DNA of 54,833 bases from Hyphomicrobiaceae bacterium (lineage in GTDB: Bacteria; Pseudomonadota; Alphaproteobacteria; Rhizobiales; Hyphomicrobiaceae): positions 1 through 54,833 of the forward strand of contig JAHDXT010000022.1 in NCBI GenBank assembly GCA_023384095.1. Direction: 5' to 3'. Within the stretch, counting starts at the first letter, position 1; the number at the start of each line of letters is the position of its first letter. The notes under the pieces were generated by a model. The model had not been told where the DNA came from. It saw only the letters and a program-made list of their open reading frames with translations, and made no database searches. Position numbers and translations under genes: made by a program. Of this stretch, positions 33,933 to 44,847 are shown piece by piece.

Positions 33933-34070
33933 ATGAACAGCAGAATTCTGATCGTCGGGGCCGTGGTCGTCATCGTGGCGATCGCCGGGTACTTCTACAT
34001 GACCCCGGAGGCGGAGATGACGCCCTCCCAGCCGGCTTCGACCACCCAGCCTGCACAGCCGAAAACGTAA
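33933..34070 (+). CDS. small single-pass membrane peptide
   Basis: A 45-residue ORF with one N-terminal hydrophobic helix (RILIVGAVVVIVAIAGYFYM) followed by a Pro/Thr/Ser/Gln-rich tail (PEAEMTPSQPASTTQPAQPKT). The ribosome site GGAGAA precedes ATG 33933 by 7 bases. It would insert with the tail outside the cytoplasm. I recognise no family. It is followed by a strong stem (34097-34140). It may be a stress peptide or simply a small membrane anchor; a real gene is likely by RBS and composition, not proven. Confidence 0.5.
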   Translation: MNSRILIVGAVVVIVAIAGYFYMTPEAEMTPSQPASTTQPAQPKT

Positions 34071-34096
34071 GGCTGCTCGCCGGAACGGACTTTCAT

Positions 34097-34140
34097 CGGC
34101 ACCGGGCAGGCGCCGTTCGTCTCGACGGAGCCCGGTGCCG
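34097..34140. terminator. bidirectional terminator-like hairpin
   Basis: A perfect 11-base stem CGGCACCGGGC (34097-34107) / GCCCGGTGCCG (34130-34140) lies between the convergent small peptide gene and the antiporter gene. It is well placed to end both transcripts, though there is no T-run on either side. Confidence 0.55.
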
Positions 34141-34188
34141 GTCGCTTCGACCTTCAACGCGGCGGGGCAGGCTGCGCACCATGAGCTG

Positions 34189-35904
34189 TCAGGCGTCCTT
34201 GGCCGACCTCGACAGCTCAGCTTCCGCCCTTGCGAACTGCTCGATCATTGCAGTGGCGATCTCCTGCTCTCCGAGCACCACTCCACTCGCTCCGTAGGAT
34301 CGCAGATGGTCGGCTTCTGCGTCGGAGTGCGCCCGGGCGAAGATCTGCAGCTCCGGGTTCATCGCCCTTGCCTGCGCGATGATCTGGCCCGCCTCGAAGG
34401 TGTCGGGTATCGCGACGAGCAGCATCCGCGCCTCGGGCAGGTTGGCGGACTTCAGGATCAACATCGCATTTCCGGCCATGACCTCCATGCCGTTGCTCCT
34501 GAGCTTGGCTGCGGTTTCCTCCTTCTCGTCTATCACCAATAGCGGCGCGGCGGACCGCTGCAGCGCCTCGGCGACACGCGCGCCGACCCGGCCGGCGCCG
34601 ATCAGCACATTATGACCGCTGAGCGTCGTAACCGCGGGAGCGCCCGCCTCAGGTTCCGTATCCCGCTGTTGCGTGTCCCCCGCCGCGGCCTCGCGCCTCT
34701 CGATCCACGGCTTCAGCCATTCGAGGCCCGCGAAAAGCAACGGGTTGAGCATGATCGACAGCAGCGCCCCCGCCAGCACGAGGTCGCGGCCGCGCTCGGG
34801 AAGCAGGCCGAGGTTCACGCCCAACCCCGCCAGGATGAACGAGAACTCGCCGATCTGGGCGAGGCTCACGGCCACGGTCAGCGCCGTTCCGAACGGATAC
34901 CGGAACGCCAGCACGATCGCCAGCGCTGCCATCGACTTGCCGACGACGATGATCAGCACCGTCGCCGCCACCGGCAGGGCCTCGCGCAGGAGGATCGAGG
35001 GGTCGAACAGCATGCCCACCGAGACAAAGAAAAGGACCGCGAAGGCGTCCCGCAACGGCAGCGACTCGGCGGCGGCCTGCTGGCTCAGCTCGGACTCGCT
35101 GAGGATCATGCCGGCGAAGAATGCACCGAGCGCGAACGAGACTCCAAACAGCTCCGCGGCGCCATATGCGACACCCAGCGCGATCGCCAGCACCGACAGC
35201 CGGAACAGCTCGCGCGAGCCGCTGTGCGCCACATGGTGCAGCACCCACGGGATGTACCGCCGCCCCACGATCAGCATCACCAGGAAGAAAGCGCTGATCT
35301 TGAGCACCGTCATGGCAAGTGCCAGGGCGATATCCGACGGCCGCGGTGCGAAGCCCGGGACGATGTCGCCGCTGGTGTCGAGATACGGCGCCAGCGCCGG
35401 CAGCAGCACCAGCGTCAGGACCATGACGATGTCCTCGACGACCAGCCAGCCGACGGCGATCCGGCCGCGGCTCGAGGTCACCAGCCGCCGCTCCTGCAGC
35501 GCGCGCAGCAGCACGACAGTGCTCGCGACAGACAACGCCAGCCCGAACACGATGCCCCCTCCAAAGCGCCAGCCGAGCAGCGTCGATAGCCCGAGGCCCA
35601 TCAGGGTGGCGGCGCCGATCTGCGCGAGGGCGCCCGGCACCGCGATGGCTCTGACGCCCATCAGGTCCCGGAAAGAAAAATGCAGCCCGACGCCGAACAT
35701 CAGAAGGATGACACCGATCTCGGCCAGGTCGGCCGCGAGCGCCTGGTCTGCCACGAAGCCGGGCGTGTAAGGCCCGACCAGGACGCCGGCCAGCAGATAT
35801 CCGACCAGCGGCGACACGCGCAGCCGGTTGGCGACGGCTCCGAGGAGGAAAGCCAGCACGAGGCCGACGACGATGGTCCCGATGAGCGGCGTGTGATGAG
35901 GCAT
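34189..35904 (-). CDS. CPA2-family cation/proton antiporter with RCK domain (YbaL/KefB-like)
   Basis: A 571-residue antiporter from ATG 35904 (MPHHTPLIGTIVVGLVLAFLLGAVANRLRVSPLVGYLLAGVLVGP). Twelve or so hydrophobic helices cover residues 5-380, including LALSVASTVVLLRAL and GWLVVEDIVMVLTLVLLP, which carry the conserved transport Asp/Glu. From about residue 410 a TrkA-N/RCK Rossmann domain follows (HNVLIGAGRVGARVAEAL), which binds NAD(H) or nucleotide for gating. This end-to-end layout matches YbaL-type potassium/proton antiporters rather than glutathione-gated KefC. The in-frame extension to 36108 is not similar to the family. No ancillary subunit is adjacent. Confidence 0.88.
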   Translation of the reverse strand: MPHHTPLIGTIVVGLVLAFLLGAVANRLRVSPLVGYLLAGVLVGPYTPGFVADQALAADLAEIGVILLMFGVGLHFSFRDLMGVRAIAVPGALAQIGAATLMGLGLSTLLGWRFGGGIVFGLALSVASTVVLLRALQERRLVTSSRGRIAVGWLVVEDIVMVLTLVLLPALAPYLDTSGDIVPGFAPRPSDIALALAMTVLKISAFFLVMLIVGRRYIPWVLHHVAHSGSRELFRLSVLAIALGVAYGAAELFGVSFALGAFFAGMILSESELSQQAAAESLPLRDAFAVLFFVSVGMLFDPSILLREALPVAATVLIIVVGKSMAALAIVLAFRYPFGTALTVAVSLAQIGEFSFILAGLGVNLGLLPERGRDLVLAGALLSIMLNPLLFAGLEWLKPWIERREAAAGDTQQRDTEPEAGAPAVTTLSGHNVLIGAGRVGARVAEALQRSAAPLLVIDEKEETAAKLRSNGMEVMAGNAMLILKSANLPEARMLLVAIPDTFEAGQIIAQARAMNPELQIFARAHSDAEADHLRSYGASGVVLGEQEIATAMIEQFARAEAELSRSAKDA

Positions 35905-36192
35905 TTCCGGGCGTCGGTCCTCTTGCAGCAGCTCGATCGGCCAATCGGGCGTGCGGGGCCGTCCGTCGAGCATAGGGCGATCGCGCCTATGCCAGCCAAC
36001 CAGCAATCCCTGCAAGGCGGGGTGCTCGCGACCGGAGCCAGTCTGCGCAAACAAAGAACTATAGACCGATGGTTCCGCCATTGAGAAGCCGAAGCGGCCA
36101 CATCGCACGCAAGATACGGCGATACACCCGGCTCTGCGGATCGCTGGAATAGCGATGACGGCAGATGAAGAGCGCCGGGACCTCGCTCCAGC

Positions 36193-37167
36193 TCACGAAA
36201 TCGAGCGGCGCACGACGATCGGCCCCACGATCCCGAGCGTTACGAGCAGCACGCCCGAGAGCGTCGTCGCGCTCGGCGTTTCGCCCAGGAGCGGAACTGC
36301 AAGCACGGTTGTCAGCGCCGGCACCAAAGCGGCCGCCAGCGCCGCCGCATTGGCCCCCAGGGCCTGCACCGCCCGCGTATAGAGCACGATCGACAGCACA
36401 CCGATGAGAAAGCCCTGGAAAGCGGCCTGGGTCAGGGCATCGGCGACCGGCAGCGACAACACCCGGGTCGAGGTCGCAGCCAGGTAGGCTGGCGCGTAGC
36501 CGATCATCGCCAGCGTGGTGACGATGGCGGCGGCCGGCAGGGCGGGCACCCCGAGCCGTCGGACGAGCAGGCCATACCCGGCCCAGCACGCCGACGCGCA
36601 CAGCAGGAAGAGGTCGCCCAGAAGCTGGTCCCCGTCGGCGAGCGCAATGCTGTCCCAGATCATCAGCAGCACGCCGCCGCCGATCGCGACCGCACCGGCC
36701 AGGCTGAGCCGGCCGGGCCGATGCCGGCAGAGCCCATATGCGAACGCGAGACTGAATGCCGGCAGCGCTCCGTGGATCAGCGCGCTGCCGTGACTGGCCG
36801 GTGCGCGCTCGAATCCACTGTAGGCGAACAACGCGAAGCCGATCGCGCCGAGGCCTGCGAGCGCGGCGGCCTGCGGCAGCGTCAGGCCTGCTGTCCCGTG
36901 GCGCAGGAACACAGGCATCAGGACGAGTCCCGCGACGACGAAGCGAAGGAAGGCCAGGTCGGCCGGCTCGAGTGCCGTCTGCAGCCCGTATCGCGAAACG
37001 AGAACGAAGCTGGAGAACAGCGCCACCACGCCCGCGGCGCAGCCGAGCCCGACCGCCGTCTCGCTAGCCCCGCTCGCTTTGCGAGCTGGAAGGGCGGCAG
37101 ACTTGGGCTCGGCTTTGCTGGCCGGGCCATCGCCTTCGACACGGGGCTTTCGAGGATGCGACGGCAT
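36193..37167 (-). CDS. DMT-superfamily EamA exporter
   Basis: A 324-residue, ten-helix transporter made of two EamA repeats. The first repeat runs from about residue 38 ([23 protein letters not shown]) with [15 protein letters not shown]; the second from about 186 ([23 protein letters not shown]) with [10 protein letters not shown] and [32 protein letters not shown]. The polar N-terminal 35 residues are unusual and may be trimmed if a later start is used. Metabolite or amino acid export is the common role, but the substrate is not evident. It stands alone on the minus strand, just upstream of and divergent from sucD. Confidence 0.85.
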   Translation of the reverse strand: MPSHPRKPRVEGDGPASKAEPKSAALPARKASGASETAVGLGCAAGVVALFSSFVLVSRYGLQTALEPADLAFLRFVVAGLVLMPVFLRHGTAGLTLPQAAALAGLGAIGFALFAYSGFERAPASHGSALIHGALPAFSLAFAYGLCRHRPGRLSLAGAVAIGGGVLLMIWDSIALADGDQLLGDLFLLCASACWAGYGLLVRRLGVPALPAAAIVTTLAMIGYAPAYLAATSTRVLSLPVADALTQAAFQGFLIGVLSIVLYTRAVQALGANAAALAAALVPALTTVLAVPLLGETPSATTLSGVLLVTLGIVGPIVVRRSIS

Positions 37168-37382
37168 ATCTGTCAGCGTTCCAGGAGACCAGCTTCGAGC
37201 CGCAGCCGGTCCGACGCGCGGGAAAGCCCGATGCGCCTCGCGGACCGTGCCGCCCGACCCGGTTCAACAGTCGGGCTCGAAGCCTCCGGCACCCTCATCC
37301 CTCCAACGACTCACTTGATCGGGCGGCCATTCTGTCCGACAAGCACCGCCACCAGACGCAAGAGGGGCAGGAAAAGGCGCGC

Positions 37383-38282
<900 letters not shown>

Positions 38283-38289
38283 AACAGCC

Positions 38290-38318
38290 GGCGGAAGTCC
38301 TTATATGGACGGTCCGCC
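38290..38318 (+). terminator. hairpin between sucD and sucA
   Basis: GGCGGA-x-GTCC pairs with GGAC-xx-TCCGCC around a TTATAT loop (38290-38318), starting about 7 bases past the sucD stop. It has no T-run after it. It may reduce read-through, or protect the sucD transcript end, before the separately expressed sucA. Confidence 0.35.
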
Positions 38319-38419
38319 TGTACTAAATGATCCGATGTGCTAGGTAGGCGCGCGGGTAAGGTCTTGCTTTGTCTCGCGCGCCATTCCCGCCCGCTCAATC
38401 CGACCGGACCCGACTCGCG

Positions 38420-41392
38420 ATGTCACGACAAGCGCTGAACGAGGCCTTCGCGCGGACCTCCTTCCTCAACGGCGTCAATGCCGCCTACATCGAGGAGATG
38501 CAGGCACTCTACGAGCGAAACCCCGGCGCCGTCGGCGACGAATGGCGGCTCTTCTTCCAGAGCCTGCAGGAGGAGAGGGGCGCGGTCGCGGCCGAGGCGC
38601 ACGGCCCCTCCTGGGGCCGGCCGCTGGAGGAGCTCGGGCAGAACGGCGGCTCGGAGCTGCTGGCGGCGCTGACCGGCGACTATGCCGGAGCCGAGGAGCA
38701 GATCCGCGGCAAGCTCAAGGCGCGGGCGCAGGCTGCGGGTTTCGATCTGCCGATGGCCACCTCGCTGCGTGCCACCCAGGACTCGATCCGTGCCCTGATG
38801 CTGATCCGGGCCTACCGCGTGATGGGCCACCTCGTCGCCGATCTCGATCCGCTGGGGCTCAACGACCGGCGCGCGCACAAGGAGCTCAAGCCAGAGACCT
38901 ACGGCTTCACCGAGGCCGATCTCGACCGGCCCATCTTCATCGACAAGGTCCTCGGCCTCGAGACGGCGACGATCCGCCAGATCCTCAAGATCCTGCGCCG
39001 TACCTACTGCCGCCAGATCGGCGTCGAGTTCATGCACATCACCTCGCCCGCGCAGAAGGCCTGGATCCAGGAGCGGATCGAGGGCGAGGGCAAGGATATC
39101 CGATTTACCCCGGAAGGCCGCAGGGCGATCCTCAACAAGCTGATCGAGGCCGAGACGTTCGAGAAGTTCTCGGAGATCAAGTACACCGGCACCAAGCGCT
39201 TCGGGCTCGAGGGGGCCGAGGCCATGGTGCCGGCGCTCGAGCAGATCATCAAGCGCGGCGGTCAGCTCGGCGTGAAGGAGATCGTGCTCGGCATGGCCCA
39301 TCGCGGCCGGCTCAACGTGCTCGCCAACGTCTTGAGCAAGCCCTACCGCGCCATCTTCAACGAGTTCAAGGGCGGCTCGTTCAAGCCGGACGACGTCGAG
39401 GGCTCGGGCGACGTGAAGTACCATCTCGGCGCCTCCTCCGACCGCTCCTTCGACGACAACGCCGTGCACCTATCGCTGACCGCCAACCCCTCGCATCTGG
39501 AGATCGTCGATCCCGTGGTGCTGGGCAAGGTCAGGGCCAAGCAGGACCAGCTCGGATGTCCGCCGGACGACCGCACGTCGGTGCTGCCGCTGCTCATCCA
39601 TGGCGATGCGGCCTTCGCCGGCCAGGGCGTGGTCGCCGAGTGCTTCGGCCTGTCGGGGCTCAAGGGGCACCGCACCGGCGGCTCGATCCACTTCGTCATC
39701 AACAACCAGATCGGGTTCACGACCAATCCGCGCTACTCGCGGTCCTCGCCCTACTGCACGGACGTGGCCAAGATGGTCGAGGCGCCGATCTTCCACGTCA
39801 ACGGCGACTATCCCGAGGCCGTCGTGCACGTGGCCAAGATAGCCACCGAGTTCCGGCAGCGGTTCCAGAAGCCGGTCGTGATCGACCTGATCTGCTACCG
39901 GCGGCACGGGCACAACGAAAGCGACGAGCCGGCGTTCACGCAGCCGCTGATGTACAGGACCATCCGGTCGCATCCGACGACGCTCGAGATCTACTCCAAG
40001 CGGCTGATCGAGGAGGGCGTCGTCACGCCTGCCGACGTCGACGAGATGCGGACCCGGTTTCGCGCCCGGCTCGACGAGGAGTTCAAGGCCGCCGACGTCT
40101 ACCGCCCGAACAAGGCCGACTGGCTCGACGGCCGCTGGGCCGGGCTCGGGCAGGCGGAGGACGAGGCGCGGCGCGGCAACACCGGTGTCGACATCGAGGT
40201 GCTGAAGGAGGTCGGGCGGCGCATCACGGCGATCCCCGTCGACTTCAACGCGCACCGGACCGTCCGGCGTCTGCTCGACCGCCGCCGCGAGATGGTGGAG
40301 ACCGGCGAAGGCATCGACTGGGCCATGGCCGAGCACCTCGCGTTCGGGACTCTCGTGAGGGAGCGCTTCCCCGTGCGGCTGTCGGGACAGGACGTCGAGC
40401 GCGGCACCTTCTCGCAGCGTCATTCCGTGCTCATCGACCAGGAGACCGAGCGCCGCTACACGCCGCTGAAGTACGTCTCTCCCGACCAGGCGAGATTCGA
40501 GGTCATCAACTCGATGCTGTCGGAGGAGGCGGTGCTCGGATTCGAGTACGGCTACAGCCTCGCCGAGCCGATGGCGCTCGTCATGTGGGAGGCGCAGTTC
40601 GGGGATTTCGCCAACGGCGCCCAGGTCGTCATCGACCAGTTCATCGCGTCGGGTGAGCGCAAGTGGCTCAGGATGTCCGCCCTCGTGCTGCTGCTGCCGC
40701 ACGGCTACGAAGGCCAGGGGCCGGAGCACTCCTCCGCCCGCCTCGAGCGCTATCTCCAGAGCTCGGCCGAGGACAACTGGCAGGTCGCCAACTGCACGAC
40801 GCCGGCCAACTACTTCCACATTCTCCGCCGGCAGCTCCATCGCAAGGTGCGCAAGCCGCTGGTGCTGATGACGCCGAAGTCGCTGCTGCGGCACAAGCGG
40901 GTCGTCTCGCGCCTCGACGAGCTCGGGCCGGAAACGAGCTTCCATCGCGTGCTGTGGGACAATGCGGACCGCCAGCATGAGCGCCACGACACCTCGACCG
41001 TGAGCCTCGAGGAGGACAGCGGCATCCGTCGCGTCGTGCTGTGCAGCGGCAAGCTCTATTACGACCTCTACGAGATGCGCCACGAGCTCGGCATCAGCGA
41101 CGTCTATCTGATGCGTGTCGAGCAGCTCTATCCGTTCCCGGCGCGCGCCCTGATGGCCGAGCTCGGGCGCTTCCCGAAGGCGGAGATCGTGTGGTGCCAG
41201 GAGGAGCCCCGCAACATGGGCGCCTGGAGCTATATCGAGCCGAACCTGGAGTGGGTGCTTCAGCACATCCGCGCCGGGCACCTGCGGCCGCGATATGTCG
41301 GCCGCGCCGCGGCGGCGGCGACGGCGACGGGCCAGCTCTCGCGCCACCTGCAGGAGCAGAAGGGCCTGATCGACGAAGCACTCAAGGCGTGA
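38420..41392 (+). CDS. sucA: 2-oxoglutarate dehydrogenase E1 component
   Basis: Thiamine-diphosphate-dependent E1 subunit, 990 residues from ATG 38420 ([42 protein letters not shown]). A TTG at 38369 would add 17 residues without similarity, so I did not use it. TPP/cofactor motifs follow: [11 protein letters not shown] (about 294-304), [13 protein letters not shown], the HGHNESDEP stretch, and the transketolase-like region [33 protein letters not shown]. The first step in the oxidative decarboxylation of 2-oxoglutarate; it passes succinyl to SucB. sucB follows after 43 bases. Confidence 0.95.
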   Translation: MSRQALNEAFARTSFLNGVNAAYIEEMQALYERNPGAVGDEWRLFFQSLQEERGAVAAEAHGPSWGRPLEELGQNGGSELLAALTGDYAGAEEQIRGKLKARAQAAGFDLPMATSLRATQDSIRALMLIRAYRVMGHLVADLDPLGLNDRRAHKELKPETYGFTEADLDRPIFIDKVLGLETATIRQILKILRRTYCRQIGVEFMHITSPAQKAWIQERIEGEGKDIRFTPEGRRAILNKLIEAETFEKFSEIKYTGTKRFGLEGAEAMVPALEQIIKRGGQLGVKEIVLGMAHRGRLNVLANVLSKPYRAIFNEFKGGSFKPDDVEGSGDVKYHLGASSDRSFDDNAVHLSLTANPSHLEIVDPVVLGKVRAKQDQLGCPPDDRTSVLPLLIHGDAAFAGQGVVAECFGLSGLKGHRTGGSIHFVINNQIGFTTNPRYSRSSPYCTDVAKMVEAPIFHVNGDYPEAVVHVAKIATEFRQRFQKPVVIDLICYRRHGHNESDEPAFTQPLMYRTIRSHPTTLEIYSKRLIEEGVVTPADVDEMRTRFRARLDEEFKAADVYRPNKADWLDGRWAGLGQAEDEARRGNTGVDIEVLKEVGRRITAIPVDFNAHRTVRRLLDRRREMVETGEGIDWAMAEHLAFGTLVRERFPVRLSGQDVERGTFSQRHSVLIDQETERRYTPLKYVSPDQARFEVINSMLSEEAVLGFEYGYSLAEPMALVMWEAQFGDFANGAQVVIDQFIASGERKWLRMSALVLLLPHGYEGQGPEHSSARLERYLQSSAEDNWQVANCTTPANYFHILRRQLHRKVRKPLVLMTPKSLLRHKRVVSRLDELGPETSFHRVLWDNADRQHERHDTSTVSLEEDSGIRRVVLCSGKLYYDLYEMRHELGISDVYLMRVEQLYPFPARALMAELGRFPKAEIVWCQEEPRNMGAWSYIEPNLEWVLQHIRAGHLRPRYVGRAAAAATATGQLSRHLQEQKGLIDEALKA

Positions 41393-41435
41393 AGCGCGTG
41401 CATCACCCGCAGATCAATGGGGGCCTGAGGCAAAC

Positions 41436-42746
41436 ATGGCGATCGAGATCCGAGTGCCTACGCTGGGCGAAAGCGTCACCGAGGCGACGGTCGGGCAATG
41501 GTTCAAGAAGCCCGGTGACGCCGTCCAGGCGGACGAGCCCATCTGCGAGCTGGAGACCGAGAAGGTGACGGTCGAGGTACCCGCACCGGCGGCGGGGGTG
41601 ATGGGCGAGATCCAGGTGCAGCAGGGCGAGACGGTCGCGGTCGGCACCCTGCTCGGCACCATCAGGGAAGGCGCCGCTGCGGAGCAGAAGCCCGCGGCCC
41701 CGGCCCGGGCCAAGCCTGCGGCGGCGACGCCACCGGCGGCCAGGCCCGCCCCCGCGCCTACCAGGGCCGGAGGTGAGTTGCTCGAGAAGGCCGTGGACGA
41801 GGCCAGGCGGGCGATGCCGCCCTCGCCGGCGGCCCGCAAGATCATGGAGGAGAAAGGCCTGTCGCCCGATCAGGTCAGCGGCTCCGGGCGGCGCGGACAG
41901 GTTCTGAAACAGGACGCAATGACGGCGCCCGCCGCTGCCGCCGGCGCGCCGCCATCTGCTCCGGCCGAGGCGGTCGGGATCCCGGCGGCCCGCCTCACCC
42001 CCGTTCCGCCCGCCCAGATGCGGGCGCCTTCCGCACCCAACGATGCGGCCCGCGAGGAGCGGGTGAAGATGACGCGGCTGCGCCAGACCATCGCCCGCCG
42101 CCTCAAGGACGCGCAGAACACGGCCGCCATGCTGACGACGTTCAACGACGTCGACATGAGCGCGGTGATGAAGCTGCGCGCGCAATACAAGGATCTGTTC
42201 GAGAAGCGCCATGGCTCGAAGCTCGGCTTCATGGGCTTCTTCGTGAAGGCGTGCATCCAGGCGCTGCGCGAGATCCCGGCAGTCAACGCCGAGATCGACG
42301 GCACCGATATCATCTACAAGAACTATTACCACATCGGCGTCGCCGTGAGCACGGACAAGGGCCTCGTGGTGCCGGTCGTGCGCGAGGCCGACCGCCTGTC
42401 GCTGGCCGAGATCGAGGCGCAGATCGCCGACTTTGGTCGGCGCGCGCGCGATGGCCGCCTGGGCATCGAGGAGATGCAGGGCGGCACGTTCTCGATCACC
42501 AACGGCGGCGTGTTCGGCTCGCTGCTGTCGACGCCGATTCTCAACGCGCCGCAGTCGGGAATCCTTGGCATGCACCGGATCGAGGAGCGCCCGGTCGTGC
42601 GCGAGGGCGCCGTCGTGGTGCGGCCGATGATGTACCTGGCGCTGAGCTACGACCACCGCGTCGTCGACGGTAAGGAGGCCGTCACCTTCCTGGTGCGCGT
42701 CAAGGAGGTCCTCGAGGACCCGCAGCGGTTCGTGCTGGATCTTTGA
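41436..42746 (+). CDS. sucB: dihydrolipoyllysine succinyltransferase (E2 of 2-oxoglutarate dehydrogenase)
   Basis: A 436-residue E2 component. The lipoyl domain is at residues 1-77 with the lipoylated Lys43 (ELETEKVTV). An Ala/Pro-rich linker follows, then the peripheral E1/E3-binding domain ([31 protein letters not shown], about 128-158), another linker, and the catalytic domain ending [17 protein letters not shown] with the active-site His and Asp. One lipoyl domain is normal for this complex. It transfers the succinyl group to CoA. It lies downstream of sucA in one operon; the next gene of the complex (lpd) is separated by a 680-base insertion carrying a repeat and a DUF2442 gene. Confidence 0.95.
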   Translation: MAIEIRVPTLGESVTEATVGQWFKKPGDAVQADEPICELETEKVTVEVPAPAAGVMGEIQVQQGETVAVGTLLGTIREGAAAEQKPAAPARAKPAAATPPAARPAPAPTRAGGELLEKAVDEARRAMPPSPAARKIMEEKGLSPDQVSGSGRRGQVLKQDAMTAPAAAAGAPPSAPAEAVGIPAARLTPVPPAQMRAPSAPNDAAREERVKMTRLRQTIARRLKDAQNTAAMLTTFNDVDMSAVMKLRAQYKDLFEKRHGSKLGFMGFFVKACIQALREIPAVNAEIDGTDIIYKNYYHIGVAVSTDKGLVVPVVREADRLSLAEIEAQIADFGRRARDGRLGIEEMQGGTFSITNGGVFGSLLSTPILNAPQSGILGMHRIEERPVVREGAVVVRPMMYLALSYDHRVVDGKEAVTFLVRVKEVLEDPQRFVLDL

Positions 42747-42855
42747 GGCCGGACAGCACGGATGCCGACGGTCGCAGACATCAGCGGTAAAAAAAAGAAT
42801 CGTAGTCTATGCTGACTAGAACCATCTCCGAGCCTTTCGAAATACCCTCAGCTCC

Positions 42856-42991
42856 GTCATGCCCACGGAGGTGGGCATCCAGGTCACCTCACCCCGAGGG
42901 TGGGCTAACGACTGTGCGGCACCGGCGCGACATGCGGCACTGCGCACCAATCCTGATACGTGCCCTGGATTCCCGCCTCCGCGGGAATGAC
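42856..42991. repeat. REP/BIME-like palindromic repeat element (136 bases)
   Basis: The element begins GTCATGCCCAC and ends GCGGGAATGAC. It contains two stem-loops: ATGCCCAC (42859-42866) / GTGGGCAT (42871-42878), and ATTCCCGC (42969-42976) / GCGGGAAT (42981-42988). A related element with the same two stems in the opposite order lies at 48878-49000. Such elements are dispersed, non-coding and often placed between convergent or intra-operon genes. It accounts for most of the sequence between sucB and the DUF2442 gene. Confidence 0.8.
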
Positions 42992-43101
42992 GGATGTGGG
43001 GCTCGCACCTTCAATCAAACTTGACCGGCCAAGGCACATCGAGACGAGCTGACTACTGCCTGGTTCGATATGGAGGCAGGCCGAAAGCCTGCGAAGCTCG
43101 A

Positions 43102-43392
43102 ATGACTGATATCATTCGCATGAAGGCGGTCGAGCCAATCCTCTATGGAGTGCTCAAGATCACTTGGCAGGATGGATTTCAGGCAATCGTCGATCTGCGC
43201 CCGGTTATGGCCGACGGGGAGGTGTTCGAGTTTCTCCGCCAGACTCCCGCGCGTTTCAACGATGTGAAACTCGAGGAGTATGGGCATTCCATTTTCTGGC
43301 TGGACGACGATGGCGACGAGGTCGATTTCGACTGCGACTCGCTCCGTCACCGGGCAATCCGGCAGGCCGAAATCCTCCGCGTCGCGAGCTGA
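43102..43392 (+). CDS. DUF2442 domain protein
   Basis: A 96-residue protein from ATG 43102 (MTDIIRMKAVEPILYGVLKITWQDGFQAIVDLRPVMADGEVFEFLR). It follows the DUF2442 pattern: a short beta-strand region V-x-P, then F-x-DG-x-x-x-VDL, a Leu/Phe-rich stretch, then F-x-x-V and W-x-D/x. Proteins of this family are small, often found near DUF4160 partners and annotated as possible toxin-antitoxin components; the partner is not seen here. It lies 21 bases before lpd, so it is probably co-transcribed with it. Function unknown. Upstream of the ATG the frame stays open but is not similar. Confidence 0.72.
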   Translation: MTDIIRMKAVEPILYGVLKITWQDGFQAIVDLRPVMADGEVFEFLRQTPARFNDVKLEEYGHSIFWLDDDGDEVDFDCDSLRHRAIRQAEILRVAS

Positions 43393-43413
43393 GCAAAACA
43401 GAGAAGTCTCCGA

Positions 43414-44811
43414 ATGCCCTACGACCTCATCGTCATTGGCACCGGCCCCGGCGGGTACGTGTGCGCGATCCGTGCCGCACAGCTCGGCATGAAGGTGGCC
43501 GTCGTCGAGAAGCGGTCGACCTTTGGCGGCACCTGCCTCAACGTCGGCTGCATGCCTTCGAAGGCGCTGTTGCATGCCTCCGAGGCGTTCGACGCGGCCG
43601 GCCACGCCTTCGCCGGCATGGGCATCAAGGTGAAGCCGGAGCTGGACCTTGCCCGGATGCACGCGTTCAAGGACGAGGGCGTGAAGGGCAATGTCGATGG
43701 CGTAGCCTTCCTGCTGAAGAAGAACAGGATCGAGCCGTTCCACGGCACCGGGCGCATCCTGGCGCCGGGCAAGGTCGAGGTGACCGCCGATGGCGGCGCC
43801 AGGCAGGAGCTCGCAGCCAGGTCGATCGTCATCGCGACGGGTTCGGACGTGGCGCGGCTGCCCGGCATCGAAATCGACGAGCAGACCATCGTCTCCTCGA
43901 CCGGAGCCCTCGCGCTGCCAAAGGTTCCAAGAAAGCTGCTCGTCATCGGCGCCGGCGTGATCGGGATCGAGCTCGGCTCGGTGTGGCGGCGGCTGGGCAG
44001 CGACGTGCTCGTAGTCGAGTATCTCGACCGCATCGTGCCGGGGCTCGACGCCGAGATCGCCCGCAATTTCCAGCGAATCCTCGCCAAGCAGGGCTTCAAG
44101 TTCAAGCTGTCGAGCAAGGTGACTGCGGTCGACAAGGCGAACGGCACGCATCAGGTGGCCATCGAGCCCGCTGCCGGCGGCAAATCCGAGACCGTTTCGG
44201 CCGACGCCGTTCTCGTCAGTGTCGGGCGCGTCCCATATACGAACGGGCTCGGGCTGGAGGAGGTCGGTGTCCAGCTCGACAACAAGCGGCGTATCAGCGT
44301 CGACGAGCGCTATCAGACGAGCGTCCCTGGCATCTACGCCATCGGCGACGTGATCGCCGGCCCCATGCTGGCCCACAAGGCCGAGGAGGAGGGCGTCGCG
44401 GTCGCCGAGATCCTGGCGGGACAGGCCGGCCATGTGAACTACGGCGTGATCCCGAACGTGATCTACACGTTTCCCGAGGTCGCCACCATCGGCCGCTCCG
44501 AGGAGGAGCTGAAGGAAGCCGGCATCGCATTCAAGGTCGGCAAATTCCCCTACACTGCAAACGGCCGCGCCAAGATCAACAAGACCACGGACGGGCTCGT
44601 CAAGGTGCTCGCTGACGCCGCGACCGACCGCATCCTCGGTGTCCACATCATCGGCGCAAACGCCGGCGAGCTGATCGCGGAGGCCGCCGTCATCATGGAG
44701 TTCGGCGGCTCGGCGGAGGATCTCGCCCGCACCTGCCATGCGCACCCGACGCTTTCGGAGGCGGTCAAGGAGGCGGCGCTGGCCGTCGACAAGCGCGCCA
44801 TTCACATGTAG
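43414..44811 (+). CDS. lpd: dihydrolipoamide dehydrogenase (E3)
   Basis: A 465-residue flavoprotein that reoxidises the lipoyl group of SucB with NAD+. It begins with the FAD Rossmann motif VIGTGPGGYVCAIRAA, followed by the redox-active disulfide GGTCLNVGCMPSK (Cys41 and Cys46). The NAD-binding motif is VIGAGVIGIELGSVWRRLG (about 171-189), and the C-terminal end has the catalytic His in CHAHPTLSEAVKEA. Its place after sucA and sucB supports a role in the 2-oxoglutarate dehydrogenase complex. The DUF2442 gene intervenes. Confidence 0.95.
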   Translation: MPYDLIVIGTGPGGYVCAIRAAQLGMKVAVVEKRSTFGGTCLNVGCMPSKALLHASEAFDAAGHAFAGMGIKVKPELDLARMHAFKDEGVKGNVDGVAFLLKKNRIEPFHGTGRILAPGKVEVTADGGARQELAARSIVIATGSDVARLPGIEIDEQTIVSSTGALALPKVPRKLLVIGAGVIGIELGSVWRRLGSDVLVVEYLDRIVPGLDAEIARNFQRILAKQGFKFKLSSKVTAVDKANGTHQVAIEPAAGGKSETVSADAVLVSVGRVPYTNGLGLEEVGVQLDNKRRISVDERYQTSVPGIYAIGDVIAGPMLAHKAEEEGVAVAEILAGQAGHVNYGVIPNVIYTFPEVATIGRSEEELKEAGIAFKVGKFPYTANGRAKINKTTDGLVKVLADAATDRILGVHIIGANAGELIAEAAVIMEFGGSAEDLARTCHAHPTLSEAVKEAALAVDKRAIHM

Positions 44812-44834
44812 CCCGCGCATCGGCGGAATGCGGG
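44812..44834. terminator. weak bidirectional hairpin between lpd and the glycosyltransferase
   Basis: An imperfect stem (CCCG-GCAT with ATGC-GGG) lies in the 36 bases between two convergent stop codons. It is the only structure there and could end both transcripts. It is low in pairing energy by inspection. Confidence 0.25.
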
Positions 44835-44847
44835 TGCCTGTCGATTT

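Noticed and set aside
31908-34297. 728-residue plus-strand ORF covering the aldehyde dehydrogenase and beyond
   Set aside because: It is in another frame, with Arg/Gly-rich composition over the aldehyde dehydrogenase gene, and no known domain beyond it.
42747-43101. tRNA or riboswitch between sucB and lpd
   Set aside because: The stems belong to a REP-like repeat with a second copy at 48878; no cloverleaf or known aptamer pattern is present.
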